64,000 bases of DNA from Cymbomonas tetramitiformis (lineage: Eukaryota; Chlorophyta; Pyramimonadophyceae; Pyramimonadales; Pyramimonadaceae). This document shows, piece after piece, positions 18,957-28,038 of this stretch; position 1 is the stretch's first letter, and each line of letters begins with the position of its first letter. The notes under the pieces were generated by a model, which was not told where the DNA came from, ran no database searches, and was given only the letters and a program-made list of their open reading frames with translations. Made by a program: the position numbers and the translations under genes. The DNA lies in the NCBI GenBank assembly GCA_001247695.2, contig LGRX02024682.1:1-64000 (forward strand). The letters run 5' to 3'.

Positions 18957-19923
18957 ACGTACACTTTATCTTTCAAGTGAAGACCTTTCATCGTATGGTG
19001 ATTCAAGAATCATTAATATCAATATACCGACACAATTAACAAATTACAAAAATACAAATAAATTAAAAATCATTGTAAATTCATTTTCGGCTGCAAAGAC
19101 TTGGTATACCATCAATGAATATAATTCAATTTTTTATATAGCGAACACAAACAAAGATGATTTGTATGAATGTAGAATACCTGATGGAAATTATACAGAT
19201 TTAGATGATATAAAAACGATTTTAGAAACGATTATTTTAGATGTTCTTGTCGCTCACTTTGGATTTGCAAGACCTGCGGATAGGGTTGATGTTACGTACG
19301 ATGCAATTTCACAACATTTCACCATAAAACTTAGTAAACCCGCTCCCGATATTAAATTTGTTTCATTCTCGATAACCGGTGATTTTCAAGCAGTGCCGGG
19401 CAGTCCATTAGATGATGCATTGAATGATATTTTTAATTCACCAGGAAAGTATAACGATGTTGACCAAATATTAGGTGGGCAAACGAATAAGTCCGTTGCT
19501 GGTCTCACAAACATTTCACAGATTAAAGATTTGTTTGATATCGAAACCGTAGATGAAGTATTTATTTCCAAATTTCCTGGTAATTTACAAACAAACGATG
19601 CTATTTATCTTAGAATATCAACGTTGCCCACAAATAATTTACAAAGCACAAATCTTTCAAATAATTTTAAAGAGAATCAAATTATAAGTAGCGACATTTT
19701 AGGTAAGATTCTTTTACCTTCAGACTTAACAAATCAATTCATTACCTACTTAGACTACGATGAAATTTTTTCTATAGATGTGCAAGCCTCACAATTTTCT
19801 CAATTACGAATATCCATTACCGACAACAAATCAAGATTACTTCCTACAGCCGTTTCCCGAAATGGAAATGAACAATCCATAAACTATGCATTATCTTTGA
19901 AATTAAAAGAATATGTTAATTAA
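18940..19923 (+). CDS. Candidate minor capsid (penton) protein (327 aa), intact
   Basis: Begins ISERTLYLSSEDLS, followed by strand-rich sequence with TQLTNYKNTNKLKI, SAAKTWYTINEYNSIFYI and YECRIPDGNYTDLDDI. This N-terminal pattern (an SSxD start, WYxIN, and IPxGNY) is typical of minor capsid proteins of PLVs and relatives as I remember them. The rest is beta-rich with repeated Ser/Asn. It lies directly before the MCP, the usual place for penton. This is the only complete copy: 55403-56386 carries a stop codon and 58325-59117 is cut. Confidence 0.65.
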   Translation: MSVISERTLYLSSEDLSSYGDSRIININIPTQLTNYKNTNKLKIIVNSFSAAKTWYTINEYNSIFYIANTNKDDLYECRIPDGNYTDLDDIKTILETIILDVLVAHFGFARPADRVDVTYDAISQHFTIKLSKPAPDIKFVSFSITGDFQAVPGSPLDDALNDIFNSPGKYNDVDQILGGQTNKSVAGLTNISQIKDLFDIETVDEVFISKFPGNLQTNDAIYLRISTLPTNNLQSTNLSNNFKENQIISSDILGKILLPSDLTNQFITYLDYDEIFSIDVQASQFSQLRISITDNKSRLLPTAVSRNGNEQSINYALSLKLKEYVN

Positions 19924-19945
19924 AATTATATTATATATATTATAA

Positions 19946-21291
19946 ATGTCTTTACCTTATAGTCTTGCATTTGGACTTCAAAAACTAAGTGGATATAGTA
20001 CTCAGTATTTTCGCCTTGAAACAACAAACTTAACCGAAGTAAATCCTTACGGTGTCATTACTTTAAATCTTCCAGTCAATGTTTTGTGTAATCTTAAAAG
20101 TTTAAGCATGCATTGTAAAGGTCGTGCTAATGAAACGTCTATAGCTTGTACGGACGCCGCAGGTAATCCTGATGTTGTTATTACCACTTTGCCAAATGGT
20201 ATTGAAAAATTAATTTCTCGTGTAGAAATGTACAGCGGTGGAATAGCTATTTCGAGTGGCATGAGTCAGTATTCAACGGTATCGACGGTGTTGGACAATC
20301 TTAAAACTACGTTAAACAAAGAGGTATCTTATCAACGTGTTTTGAAAAATCAAGAAATAAATGTTAATACCGATAGTTATTATCAAAAAGAAAGACCATA
20401 TATTTTGAATAATTTCCTACAATTTATAGGGGAAAGTGCTCCTGACTACGTAGATTTAGCATTATTTCCTAGCATTCAGTTACGTTTTTTTATGCATGGT
20501 CCCGAAGTTCTTGGAGCTTATCAAAAATCATTAGGGGCCGGAAATGGATTTAATGGAACTGGTGCGGCCGAACTTGCTGCAAAAGCGACATGGAAATTAA
20601 CTGATTTGCATTTTACAATTGAAACAATTACATTTTCAAATGGTGTTTACGATAGTGCTGTCGAAAGGAAACTAAAAGAAGATTCGTATATTGAAATGCC
20701 TTTCACTAATTATTTTACCTTTCAAGATAATCAAACGGAAATGACTAAATCGAATCGATTTTCTTTATCAACACAATCTTTGGATATGTTGTACGCTGTT
20801 CAATGCCTTCAGATTATAATTCTGTAAATACAGGTTTACACAAAATCGATAATAAAATAGGGGCTACTTATGTTCCAAGTTATTTCAGATTTTATGCTGG
20901 AGACATTCAATCTTGGCAATATAACATTAATTCTGTTTATTATCCAAACTATCGTGCTACGGCTCTCGATGCTTTTAACTTGGTCACTATTGGCAAAGCT
21001 GATAATTATTCCGACGATTCAGGTTGTAAAGTTAATTCTTTAGAAAATTGGTATAATTCTTATTGGACTGCTATGCTTCGATTAAATATGCCTATGCCAG
21101 GTATGGGACCTCGTAATTGTAGTGGAATAGATACCCGGGGTTTAAATTCTTCATTCTTTCTTCAAACACAAAAGTCTTTAACCGCAGACGCACTTCAAAC
21201 AGCTTTGACAAATAACGAAACATTCATTATTGCACAATGTACAAGTATTGTTCGTATTGGTATGGGTAGAATGATTGAAGTCGTTGTGTAA
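19946..21291 (+). pseudogene. Major capsid protein, one frameshift
   Basis: The first frame (19946-20827) has the MSLPYSLAFGLQKLSGYS start, PYGVITLNLPVN and GIEKLISRVEMYSGG. The second (20803-21291) has GATYVPSYFRFYAG and the CTSIVRIGMGRMIEVVV end. Compared with the intact copy at 54023-55366, one base is missing just before 20803 (AVQ then RPS). All else aligns. Predicted double-jelly-roll MCP forming the icosahedral shell. The break falls between the two jelly rolls. Confidence 0.85.
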
Positions 21292-21314
21292 AACTAATTT
21301 AATTGTAATTATAT

Positions 21315-21629
21315 ATGGCTGAACAAGCTGGACAAATTTTTGCTAATAAATTAGGAAAACCTTTAGGAAAAGTCGATGTAAAATTACCAAATATGATGTT
21401 AACCTCAGGATTTAGAAGTCCATCAATGATGATTGTTCCATGTAAAACAATCCAAGATTTGCGACCACCTGCAAGAGTATCTAATGTGGACCCTATGGCA
21501 GGTTTCAAGTCACATGCATTAGGACACGGTGATAAAATTACAAAACAGAATGCTATGTTTTCATTTCCTAATATTCATCCATTAAATAATAAATTACCAA
21601 CACTTGCACCGACATTTTTTGTAAAATAA
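21315..21629 (+). CDS. Conserved small virion-module protein (104 aa)
   Basis: Short protein starting MAEQAGQIFANKLGKPLG, with LPNMMLTSGFRSPSMM and GFKSHALGHGDKI. No signal peptide or membrane segment. It lies 23 bp after the MCP and 22 bp before the first MSSFGN protein. A frameshifted copy at 53683-53998 and a 14-codon stump at 28279-28320 have the same position after MCP. Likely a virion component, but unrecognised. Confidence 0.65.
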   Translation: MAEQAGQIFANKLGKPLGKVDVKLPNMMLTSGFRSPSMMIVPCKTIQDLRPPARVSNVDPMAGFKSHALGHGDKITKQNAMFSFPNIHPLNNKLPTLAPTFFVK

Positions 21630-21651
21630 AAAAATTCTAATATAATATATA

Positions 21652-21993
21652 ATGTCTTCTTTTGGAAATGAATTTGTTTTAGATAAAAATATCAAAGTAA
21701 ATAACGGTGTGTTTATTGGTGCTCAAGATAAAACAACAAGAACAACTTTTCAAATGATTGGAGCTGATATCAATATGAACATTGATGGTAGTCAAAGCGG
21801 TGACCCTGGTATTGTAAATTTGAATATGGCTGCAAAAGCAAATAATATGAAAGTAAGATTTGATGGTTTGCCTATTGTAGAAACAACCAACGTTCCACCG
21901 GATGAAAATATTACACCCGTAAATGGATTATACGTATTCAAAGCTAATCCTGCTGATAAATTTGGAACGGTATTTATGAAACTTGCAAATTAA
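21652..21993 (+). CDS. Short MSSFGN-tagged virion-module protein (113 aa)
   Basis: Starts MSSFGNEFVLDKNIKV. The opening MSSFGN is shared with the next two, much larger proteins. The rest is beta-rich with MIGADINMNIDGSQSGDPG and ends DKFGTVFMKLAN. Homologue at 53309-53653. It may be a short fibre or the anchor of a fibre complex. The common N-terminus suggests a shared docking peptide on the capsid. Confidence 0.65.
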   Translation: MSSFGNEFVLDKNIKVNNGVFIGAQDKTTRTTFQMIGADINMNIDGSQSGDPGIVNLNMAAKANNMKVRFDGLPIVETTNVPPDENITPVNGLYVFKANPADKFGTVFMKLAN

Positions 21994-22022
21994 TAAATTT
22001 TTTATTTATATTGTAATTTATA

Positions 22023-23822
22023 ATGTCTTCATTTGGAAATAATGTAGTCGCAAATACATTTAATGGAAATCAAACTCCTACAACTATTCCTGACCCTTTG
22101 ACAATTAATCAATTAAATGTAAATCAGATAGGTGATAATTCAAATCCTTGTCAAACAATTCATATGGCTTCAGATTTCTTATATCAAAATGATATTGATT
22201 TTATTGACAATTCTGATGTAAATAATCAAAGAGAGTTTATGAAATTACAAACTGATGGTGATTTAAATTTGGTTAATAATATCAATTTTTTTGATTTTAT
22301 TCTAAATAATCCTGCAAGTAAATCAAAATTTTCTATAGGTTTAGATGAACTTGATAGTTCATTTGAAATAAAATCTTTAGACCCTGTTTCTCAAACAAGA
22401 TTGAAAATAGGAGACACCGGTATAAATGAATGGTCATTTATGCAAACAACATTGAACGTAGAACCACTTGGAGCAGGTGTACTTTTAAATGACGGACCTT
22501 TAATTTTGAACACTGGTGATATTACATTGAATTCAGGAAAATTTATTGGTGACGGTTCTTTGCTTCAAAACCTTCCTTCCGGGGCTAACCAAAATTTACA
22601 ATCTGTCACCGACCAAGGAAGTACAACCACAACTAATGATATTTCTTTTACCGGGAGTGGAAAATTCACAATAAACCAAGATGAAATAGATGGAAGTTTA
22701 ATTAGAATTCGAGGTGGCACTCAAGATGCCAAAATTCGTATTGGCGAAACTACATCTGATGATGGATATGTAAATTCACAACGAGCAATATTGCTTGGGA
22801 GAAACGCAGGCTCGTTCAATTGTGGAATTGATGTTTTGGCTATTGGTTCTGGAAGTGGATATGACCAAGCTGGAAATTATTCGGTAAATTTAGGTGATGA
22901 TAGTGGTCAAAACAACGCAGGCGTGGAATCAGTATCTATTGGTAGATTTAGTGGTGAAAATTATAGCGGTGTAAATTCAGTTTCAATAGGTGCATATGCA
23001 AATCAGAACACCGGTGCCGTTTCATCTATTGATAATACAATTTGTATCAATGCTACCGGTCAAGCATTGAATAATACACAAGCAAACTCATGTATTGTGA
23101 AACCAATACAAGCTTCTTCAGATATATCAACCGAAACACTTATGTTGTATTACGACGATACTTCAGGCGAAATACGTAAAGGGCTTAAACCAGCGGGTAC
23201 AACAATTCCAAATCTTTCACAAGTTCTGCAAGTTGGCGACACAGGAAATAGTATAAATCTCACAGCCCAACTAAACACACCTGCAATAAACATTACCAAT
23301 TCCATAAACTGGGCGTATACATCACCGACAGCGTCACTCAATGTTTGTCAAATACCGTTGCTTAATATAACATCAAGTTACAAATCAGTTTTACCGACAA
23401 GTCCAATAAATCATACCGGAAGTATTTTTACTTTTGTAAACACCACTTCTACAACAATCACAGCCGGTACAATTGTAGGATTTGATGATTTGTCTACAAA
23501 TGTAAATGGTGTGAAAATATATTCAAATCCTGGTTCCGAAACAGGAAACTGTTGTGTTTTGGGTGTATGTATACAAGATAGTACAGCCGGTAATTCTTGT
23601 TTTGTTTTAAGTAGAGGTTTCACAACATGTAGGAATCAAAATGCTACGGTTTCATGGACTAAAGGTCAAGTTGTTAAATGTGGACAAAATGGTGAAATAA
23701 TTCCCGGTGCTGTATCAAGTAACGACGCGTTGATAGGATATGCAATGGAAACCACAACATTGAATGTCGGTGAAGGTTTATTAGTGTGGGTCAATAAAGG
23801 TATGGGATACGAGATGTTTTAA
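22023..23822 (+). CDS. Fibre-like protein with YadA-head-like repeats (599 aa)
   Basis: N-terminal MSSFGNNVVANTFNG tag, then long Asn/Asp/Ile-rich beta sequence. At about residues 255-340 lies a series of repeats of the form (A/S)(I/V)xxGxxAG...NxGV (LLGRNAGSFNCGIDVLAIG, SVSIGRFSGENYSGV, SVSIGAYANQNTGA), like the head repeats of trimeric adhesins. The C-terminal third has a TGSIFTFVNTTSTTI segment, CCVLGVCIQDST and RGFTTCRNQ, and may be a receptor-binding knob. Predicted trimeric spike or fibre. Homologue at 51489-53282, least alike in the last third. Confidence 0.7.
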   Translation: MSSFGNNVVANTFNGNQTPTTIPDPLTINQLNVNQIGDNSNPCQTIHMASDFLYQNDIDFIDNSDVNNQREFMKLQTDGDLNLVNNINFFDFILNNPASKSKFSIGLDELDSSFEIKSLDPVSQTRLKIGDTGINEWSFMQTTLNVEPLGAGVLLNDGPLILNTGDITLNSGKFIGDGSLLQNLPSGANQNLQSVTDQGSTTTTNDISFTGSGKFTINQDEIDGSLIRIRGGTQDAKIRIGETTSDDGYVNSQRAILLGRNAGSFNCGIDVLAIGSGSGYDQAGNYSVNLGDDSGQNNAGVESVSIGRFSGENYSGVNSVSIGAYANQNTGAVSSIDNTICINATGQALNNTQANSCIVKPIQASSDISTETLMLYYDDTSGEIRKGLKPAGTTIPNLSQVLQVGDTGNSINLTAQLNTPAINITNSINWAYTSPTASLNVCQIPLLNITSSYKSVLPTSPINHTGSIFTFVNTTSTTITAGTIVGFDDLSTNVNGVKIYSNPGSETGNCCVLGVCIQDSTAGNSCFVLSRGFTTCRNQNATVSWTKGQVVKCGQNGEIIPGAVSSNDALIGYAMETTTLNVGEGLLVWVNKGMGYEMF

Positions 23823-23845
23823 TTTTATCTTTTATAATATATAAT

Positions 23846-24829
23846 ATGTCTTCTTTTGGAAATGATATTGTTTGTAAAAATATACAATGTGATACGGTAA
23901 ATGGAAATGCACCTACCGGCGGGTCAAGTAAATGGACAGATATTGGAAGTAATAATATTGAAAGAACAAATGGTGATGTTTATGTTAGAAATGATTTATA
24001 TTTTCTAAACGCTACAGGATTAATAGGCGACTCCTCTATAGATGTAAACATTTTATTAAATACACGAGGCAGTGGTCAAGCATATGTTCAATTACAAAGC
24101 GGAGATGCTACAACTAATAAAAATGATGTTATTGTTAGTGGCGAAACTTTGCAAGTAAATACAAATTCAGGCTTATTAGTCAATGGTAATGCAAGAGTAA
24201 ATGGTGAAATAAACAACACTGCAAATAATCAAACAAATATTGATTTATTTGGAACAAAAACAACAGGTAATAGTTTCATAAATTTAAATACCGCAGGTGT
24301 AGATTTATCGAGTATTTCAACAATATATTTTATAAATTTTGAAACAAAACCTGATTCATCTGTACCTAAGTTTTTTAGAATCAATATGGCTGGTGATATT
24401 TCTGGAGCTCGTAATATTAATTGTGATTCTGTTCAAATTGTAAATAAAGTAGATTATTCACAAGCTGCGAAGGGTATCGTGTTACCCGCAGGTGCTGATA
24501 ATATTCGTACTCTTCAATTTCAATCTGGCTCATTTATTTCTTATTTCAATTTTAATTTAGTGGCTGAGGATGGAACTGATGTTGCAAGTTTTAAAATTAC
24601 TCATCAAGATGCCAGTGTAAATTCAGTTATTGGCGTAAACTATATTGTAAGATGTTCATCAATAACGATGCAAACTGTTCCAACAAAAATTTTCACAATG
24701 ACATCAAGTATTAATTACTTTGCTAACAACGAAATTCAATTAAGAATAGCATCACTTGAGGGTACTTTGTTTGAAAACAATGAAGTTATACGATTTATTT
24801 TGGAATTGATACCTATTGATTTTTCTTGA
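23846..24829 (+). CDS. Second fibre-like MSSFGN protein (327 aa)
   Basis: Starts MSSFGNDIVCKNIQCDTVNGNAPTGG, then beta-rich sequence with GSGQAYVQLQSGD, LLVNGNARVNGEINNT and KFFRINMAGDIS, and a compact C-terminal domain ending in RFILELIPIDFS. Homologues at 50507-51463 and, partial, 49245-49776. The N-terminal half is well conserved. The C-terminal domain differs much more, as expected for a host-binding tip. It is the last virion gene before the terminal hairpin and accessory genes. Confidence 0.65.
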   Translation: MSSFGNDIVCKNIQCDTVNGNAPTGGSSKWTDIGSNNIERTNGDVYVRNDLYFLNATGLIGDSSIDVNILLNTRGSGQAYVQLQSGDATTNKNDVIVSGETLQVNTNSGLLVNGNARVNGEINNTANNQTNIDLFGTKTTGNSFINLNTAGVDLSSISTIYFINFETKPDSSVPKFFRINMAGDISGARNINCDSVQIVNKVDYSQAAKGIVLPAGADNIRTLQFQSGSFISYFNFNLVAEDGTDVASFKITHQDASVNSVIGVNYIVRCSSITMQTVPTKIFTMTSSINYFANNEIQLRIASLEGTLFENNEVIRFILELIPIDFS

Positions 24830-24840
24830 TTAATTTCTTC

Positions 24841-24867
24841 GGTTTTTTCCAGGGGGACAAAAAAACC
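24841..24867. terminator. GGTTTTTT ... AAAAAACC hairpin
   Basis: Stem of eight or more pairs around a CCAGGGGGACA loop, just after the fibre stop codon. The same hairpin marks the inner limit of the accessory region at four other places. It could be a 3'-end or processing signal. Confidence 0.6.
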
Positions 24868-24890
24868 TCAAAAAATAAGAACTTAATTGA

Positions 24891-24928
24891 TTTAAAGAAT
24901 ATGTTACATTATAATGTAAGAAACAATT
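24891..24928 (+). promoter_or_regulatory. TTTAAAGAATATGTTACATTA upstream element
   Basis: TTAAAGA, GTTACATTATAATGTAAG (with a short inverted repeat TTACATTATAATGTAA) and AAACAATT end at the ATG of 24929. Nearly identical before 27598, 41186 and 48570. Confidence 0.55.
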
Positions 24929-25288
24929 ATGGCAACTACATTTAATCATCTTCCTTGTGAAATTCAAGAAAACATTTTTTGCATGAAACATCAACTTGAG
25001 ATGAACGATGTATTAGACGAAATGAAAGAGTGGGGGAAATCAAGACCACTAGATTTTGGAGAATTCAAGGGTTGTAAAAATTTACCTTTGTACATGATTC
25101 ATTTATTAATGCAAATTGTGCAAGATGACTCTTGCGATAGACCACGGTTAACTTCAGCAGTTGTTAAAAATGATATTGTCAATTTAAAAACATACAAACT
25201 TTCACAATTAAAAGAAGAATGTAAGAAGAATAATTTAAAAACGTATGGTACTAAACGAGAATTGATTCAAAGACTTATTAAACTTTAA
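24929..25288 (+). CDS. F-box-like plus SAP protein (119 aa)
   Basis: N-terminal TFNHLPCEIQENIFCMKHQL resembles an F-box start (LPxEIxxxI), which in eukaryotes recruits SKP1 and the SCF ubiquitin ligase. The C-terminal LKTYKLSQLKEECKKNNLK and GTKRELIQRLIKL fit a SAP domain, a helix-loop-helix DNA-binding fold (leader Leu, central Gly, final RL). The F-box call is weaker than the SAP call. Same two ends, with a longer middle, in 36240-36908. Likely a host-interaction factor expressed from the terminal compartment. Confidence 0.55.
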   Translation: MATTFNHLPCEIQENIFCMKHQLEMNDVLDEMKEWGKSRPLDFGEFKGCKNLPLYMIHLLMQIVQDDSCDRPRLTSAVVKNDIVNLKTYKLSQLKEECKKNNLKTYGTKRELIQRLIKL

Positions 25289-25304
25289 TAACCTAGAAAA
25301 CAAT

Positions 25305-25345
25305 CCACTTAAAGAGTGTAACTAAGTAGGGTAAACAAAGCAAGA
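25305..25345 (+). promoter_or_regulatory. CCACTTAAAGAGTGTAAC upstream element
   Basis: CCACTTAAAGAGTGTAACT, then AGTAGGGTAAACAAAGCAAG, ends at the ATG of 25346. The same element precedes the RING genes at 27011, 39652 and 49157. Confidence 0.6.
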
Positions 25346-25843
25346 ATGACTACCACATTTAATCACCTTCCAATTGAACTTCAAGAAAAGATTTACTTTA
25401 TGAAACATCAACTTGAAATGGAAGATGTTTTTAAAGAAATGATATTATTACCTTCATTTAAATTATATCATGAAAGCCTTGAGAATCAACTTTATAACAT
25501 GAATACCTCAAAGGTCGAAAAATGGTACGAAATTCACAAATGGCATTTAAGAAGATTGTATGATGATAAATATGATGATTTACATGCTATAATTATATTT
25601 TGGCAAGACGAGGAATGTCATGAATTATGTGTCATGTTAAATGACTTAGCTTATTTATGGTTAAGATATAATATTAAAATTTCTATTGACTTCGATGATA
25701 TCCATAACGCCTTATTATGTGCTTTAATGATTAGAAGTATCGAAGACGATGATTCCGAAAGTATTGTGTTTGATAGTGATGATGAATACTTTGAAATTGG
25801 ATATGATGAAGAAAGTAATGATGAAAGAAGTGATAATGAATAA
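25346..25843 (+). CDS. F-box-like N-terminus with IFW/DIH domain (165 aa)
   Basis: Begins TFNHLPIELQEKIYFMKHQLE, almost the same as 24929. Instead of SAP it continues with IIIFWQDEECHEL and IDFDDIHNALLCALMIRS, which resembles VINFWRKDIHHYL and IKDIHEAILYTLVIKS in the 146-aa family (27598, 41186, 48133). The tail is acidic (DSDDE). It is therefore a domain mix of two accessory families. Function unknown; probably an adaptor for a host target. Confidence 0.5.
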   Translation: MTTTFNHLPIELQEKIYFMKHQLEMEDVFKEMILLPSFKLYHESLENQLYNMNTSKVEKWYEIHKWHLRRLYDDKYDDLHAIIIFWQDEECHELCVMLNDLAYLWLRYNIKISIDFDDIHNALLCALMIRSIEDDDSESIVFDSDDEYFEIGYDEESNDERSDNE

Positions 25844-26100
25844 ATGATTTAAGAATAATAAACATATATCTTATTGAAACATTAATTAATTTACTTTTTA
25901 TTTACTTTCAATTTTATCTCTATCTTTTATATCTTTATCTTTTTATTTTGTTTCTATTTTTATATTTTTGTATATTCATTTTTATTCTTTTTTTTACTCA
26001 CATTTAATCACGTAATTTATTACCTATTTATTACGTAATTATTTCTTGTATTTTATAGTTACTTATTTTGGAGGGAGGCTATAATCGGTAGTATACTACT
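25844..26100 (+). repeat. Type 1 terminal repeat, outer end to the right
   Basis: AT-rich, with TTTAATCACGTAATTTATTACC and TTACGTAATTATTTC, then GGCTATAATCGGTAGTATACTACT ending at 26100. The 12-bp palindrome GTAGTATACTAC forms the very end. This copy lacks the TTTAGGGTTTTGGGG tract found in other type 1 ends. The next base starts an interior piece of another gene. Confidence 0.8.
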
Positions 26101-26675
26101 ATTGTCTAAACGAATTAGGCTTTAGAAATGCTGCATCTAATAAATCAATATTTCAAGGATATTCTAAATTAGCTTCTAAGAATTATGCTATGACCGCTCC
26201 TTCTCAAAATAGTGTTGAATTCTATACTTCTATTTCTCAAAGTCCTTTGATAAATTCAGTTGATTTGATTCAAAATTTGAAAAGAAGTGATGTCAATGTT
26301 TTTGTTCCGGGAAAATATACAAGAGCGGACAATTTACAAAGGTTTGCAGATTTAAGTGAATCTGATGTAGAAACTCCAAGAAGTTATGTATCACCTGATT
26401 CAGAACATGATGACGATGTTAAATATTTAGAAAGTTTGTCACCAACTCCAATAAATCAAGAAGAATCTGGACCATCAAAAAGAATGACAATAAATCCTTT
26501 TTTAAGACAAGCATTATTTAATTCAGCTCATAAAGGTTCACCTAGCCCTAGCCCTGCACGTTTAGATAATGATGATGACGATGATGATATTAGTGGTGTG
26601 GAAATTATAGAAGAAGAAGCAAGTCCACAAATGTATACAAGAGGACAACGTGCAAGTAGAGCTAATCAACCATAA
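26101..26675 (+). pseudogene. Acidic low-complexity protein, 5' end cut
   Basis: The complete homologues at 34962 and 38644 begin MRKILTD. This copy starts inside CLNELGFRNAASNKS, at the junction with the terminal repeat, and keeps the rest (MTAPSQNSVEF, DLIQNLKRSDVNVF, an Asp run and RGQRASRANQP). An internal ATG at 26190 could still start a 161-aa product. Disordered, Ser/Pro/Asp-rich; function unknown. Confidence 0.7.
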
Positions 26676-26703
26676 AAATATATATATTAATATATACACA
26701 TTT

Positions 26704-26922
26704 ATGACTCGTGCTGAATGGAACGAAACATTAAAAAAATGTGCCAAAGAATATCATTCCAAAAAAGGCACGAAACCTCGTAAAAAATATTCCAAAAAGA
26801 AAAAGTTAATTAAATCTGCAAATATACAATCACCACAAGTGACATCACGACCTATTGCAAATTTACCAACAAATAATAACAACCGAGGACCTGCAAGATT
26901 TCCTTTTAATTTAATTGTGTGA
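26704..26922 (+). CDS. Small Lys-rich protein (MTRAEW family, 72 aa)
   Basis: MTRAEWNETLKKCAKEYHSK followed by KPRKKYSKKKK and a tail ending ARFPFNLIV. Homologues at 35621 (intact) and 39346 (broken), each after the acidic protein. The many Lys residues suggest DNA or RNA binding, for example as a core protein. Start set at the ATG shared with the other copies rather than the open frame upstream. Confidence 0.65.
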   Translation: MTRAEWNETLKKCAKEYHSKKGTKPRKKYSKKKKLIKSANIQSPQVTSRPIANLPTNNNNRGPARFPFNLIV

Positions 26923-26930
26923 ATTTCTTC

Positions 26931-26955
26931 GGTTTTTCCAGGGGGACAAAAAACC
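26931..26955. terminator. GGTTTTT ... AAAAACC hairpin
   Basis: Same stem and CAGGGGGAC loop as at 24841, here after the Lys-rich gene on the integrase side of the element. Confidence 0.6.
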
Positions 26956-26969
26956 TCAAAAAATAAAAT

Positions 26970-27010
26970 CCACTTAAAGAGTGTAACTCAATAGGGTAAA
27001 CAAAGCAAGA
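26970..27010 (+). promoter_or_regulatory. CCACTTAAAGAGTGTAAC upstream element
   Basis: Matches 25305-25345 at nearly every base and ends at the RING gene ATG. Confidence 0.6.
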
Positions 27011-27559
27011 ATGACTACCAATGATAACAAACATTGTTGTATTTGTCTTGAATCTTTTGAACACAAATTTTATGAAACATATAACTTTATTTGTCAAGTT
27101 TGCAACGAAGGTACAATGTGTAATGAGTGTATATGCGAATTAGAAAGTCAAGGTGATGAATATGTTAAAAAGTGTCCCATATGTCGTGAAGTAAATTGGA
27201 AATTTCAATTTACCGTGTTATTACATCGTTACTTGTGTGATGAAGTTGAAATGAATGGTGGTTTTGAATGTCAAAGAATTCCGGCTTTGACTTTTATGAG
27301 AAAAGTATATTATGGTGAAGAAGAGTATAACCATATCGATGTTGATATGCATGTGAGAAAAGGCACACTACACGTAGATATTACGAACATAGATGGTGCT
27401 TGTTATATGGAATTTGACATATCATTTGAAGAAGAACTTAGATTATATTACGAAAAGGAAGAAATAAGGAAGATTAAGAGGCAAGAAGAGATAATAAATG
27501 ATATAAGAAGATTAGGAGTTCACTATCCTAGTTCACTATTATATAGAGAACTTAATTAA
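27011..27559 (+). CDS. RING-like protein (182 aa)
   Basis: The first 60 residues carry CCICLESF, ICQVC, MCNEC and KKCPICREVNW, four Cys pairs spaced as in a C4C4-type RING finger, the E2-binding domain of ubiquitin ligases. A separate C-terminal domain (ALTFMRKVYYGEEEYNHIDVDM, then ITNIDGACYMEFDISFEE) recurs in the other RING copies and alone at 40136. Nearly identical to 48609-49157 apart from the finger region. Possibly targets a host protein for ubiquitination, with the C-terminal domain choosing the target. Confidence 0.65.
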   Translation: MTTNDNKHCCICLESFEHKFYETYNFICQVCNEGTMCNECICELESQGDEYVKKCPICREVNWKFQFTVLLHRYLCDEVEMNGGFECQRIPALTFMRKVYYGEEEYNHIDVDMHVRKGTLHVDITNIDGACYMEFDISFEEELRLYYEKEEIRKIKRQEEIINDIRRLGVHYPSSLLYRELN

Positions 27560-27597
27560 TTTAAAGATTATGTTACATTATAATGTAAGAAACAATT
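27560..27597 (+). promoter_or_regulatory. TTTAAAGATTATGTTACATTA upstream element
   Basis: Same as 24891-24928, ending at the ATG of 27598. Confidence 0.55.
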
Positions 27598-28038
27598 ATG
27601 GAAGCTATTCAAGACATGGAATGTAAACAATATATTAAACAATTTTATTTGTATAAAGATGAAGTTCAAAACAAATTTAAAAATTTGCAAAAATCAGATT
27701 ATTTAGATTACATTAAATCGTATTTTGAATATTTTATTAATCATAAAGTTATTTCTGATTTAGAAAAGGTAATCAATTTTTGGAGAAAAGATATTCATCA
27801 TTATTTGCACATTAATTCAACATTATATAACCTAATCATTAAAGATTCGGAAAATAACAATATTCCAATAAAAGATATACATGAAGCTATATTATACACT
27901 TTGGTAATTAAAAGTCAAGAAAACAAAGATTTTGATATTACTTGTTTAGTATATGAATATCTACGTGAAAATTCCATTGACCATGACTATAATGATTTAC
28001 TATTTTTAGAGGCCAACAATTTACATATATCTTATTGA
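27598..28038 (+). CDS. 146-aa accessory protein (DIH family)
   Basis: All-helical, charged protein with YIKQFYLYKDEVQNKF, VINFWRKDIHHYL and IKDIHEAILYTLVIKS. Compared with 48133-48570 it has lost five residues (LDMNE) near 27950. Its stop has changed from TAA to TTA, so it reads six codons into the terminal repeat. No known domain. It shares its core with the C-terminal part of 25346. Always next to a RING gene and a terminal repeat. Confidence 0.6.
   Translation: MEAIQDMECKQYIKQFYLYKDEVQNKFKNLQKSDYLDYIKSYFEYFINHKVISDLEKVINFWRKDIHHYLHINSTLYNLIIKDSENNNIPIKDIHEAILYTLVIKSQENKDFDITCLVYEYLRENSIDHDYNDLLFLEANNLHISY

Noticed and set aside
20795..20830. Capsid protein made as two separate polypeptides
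   Set aside because: The copy at 54023-55366 is one frame and aligns through the break; one base is missing.
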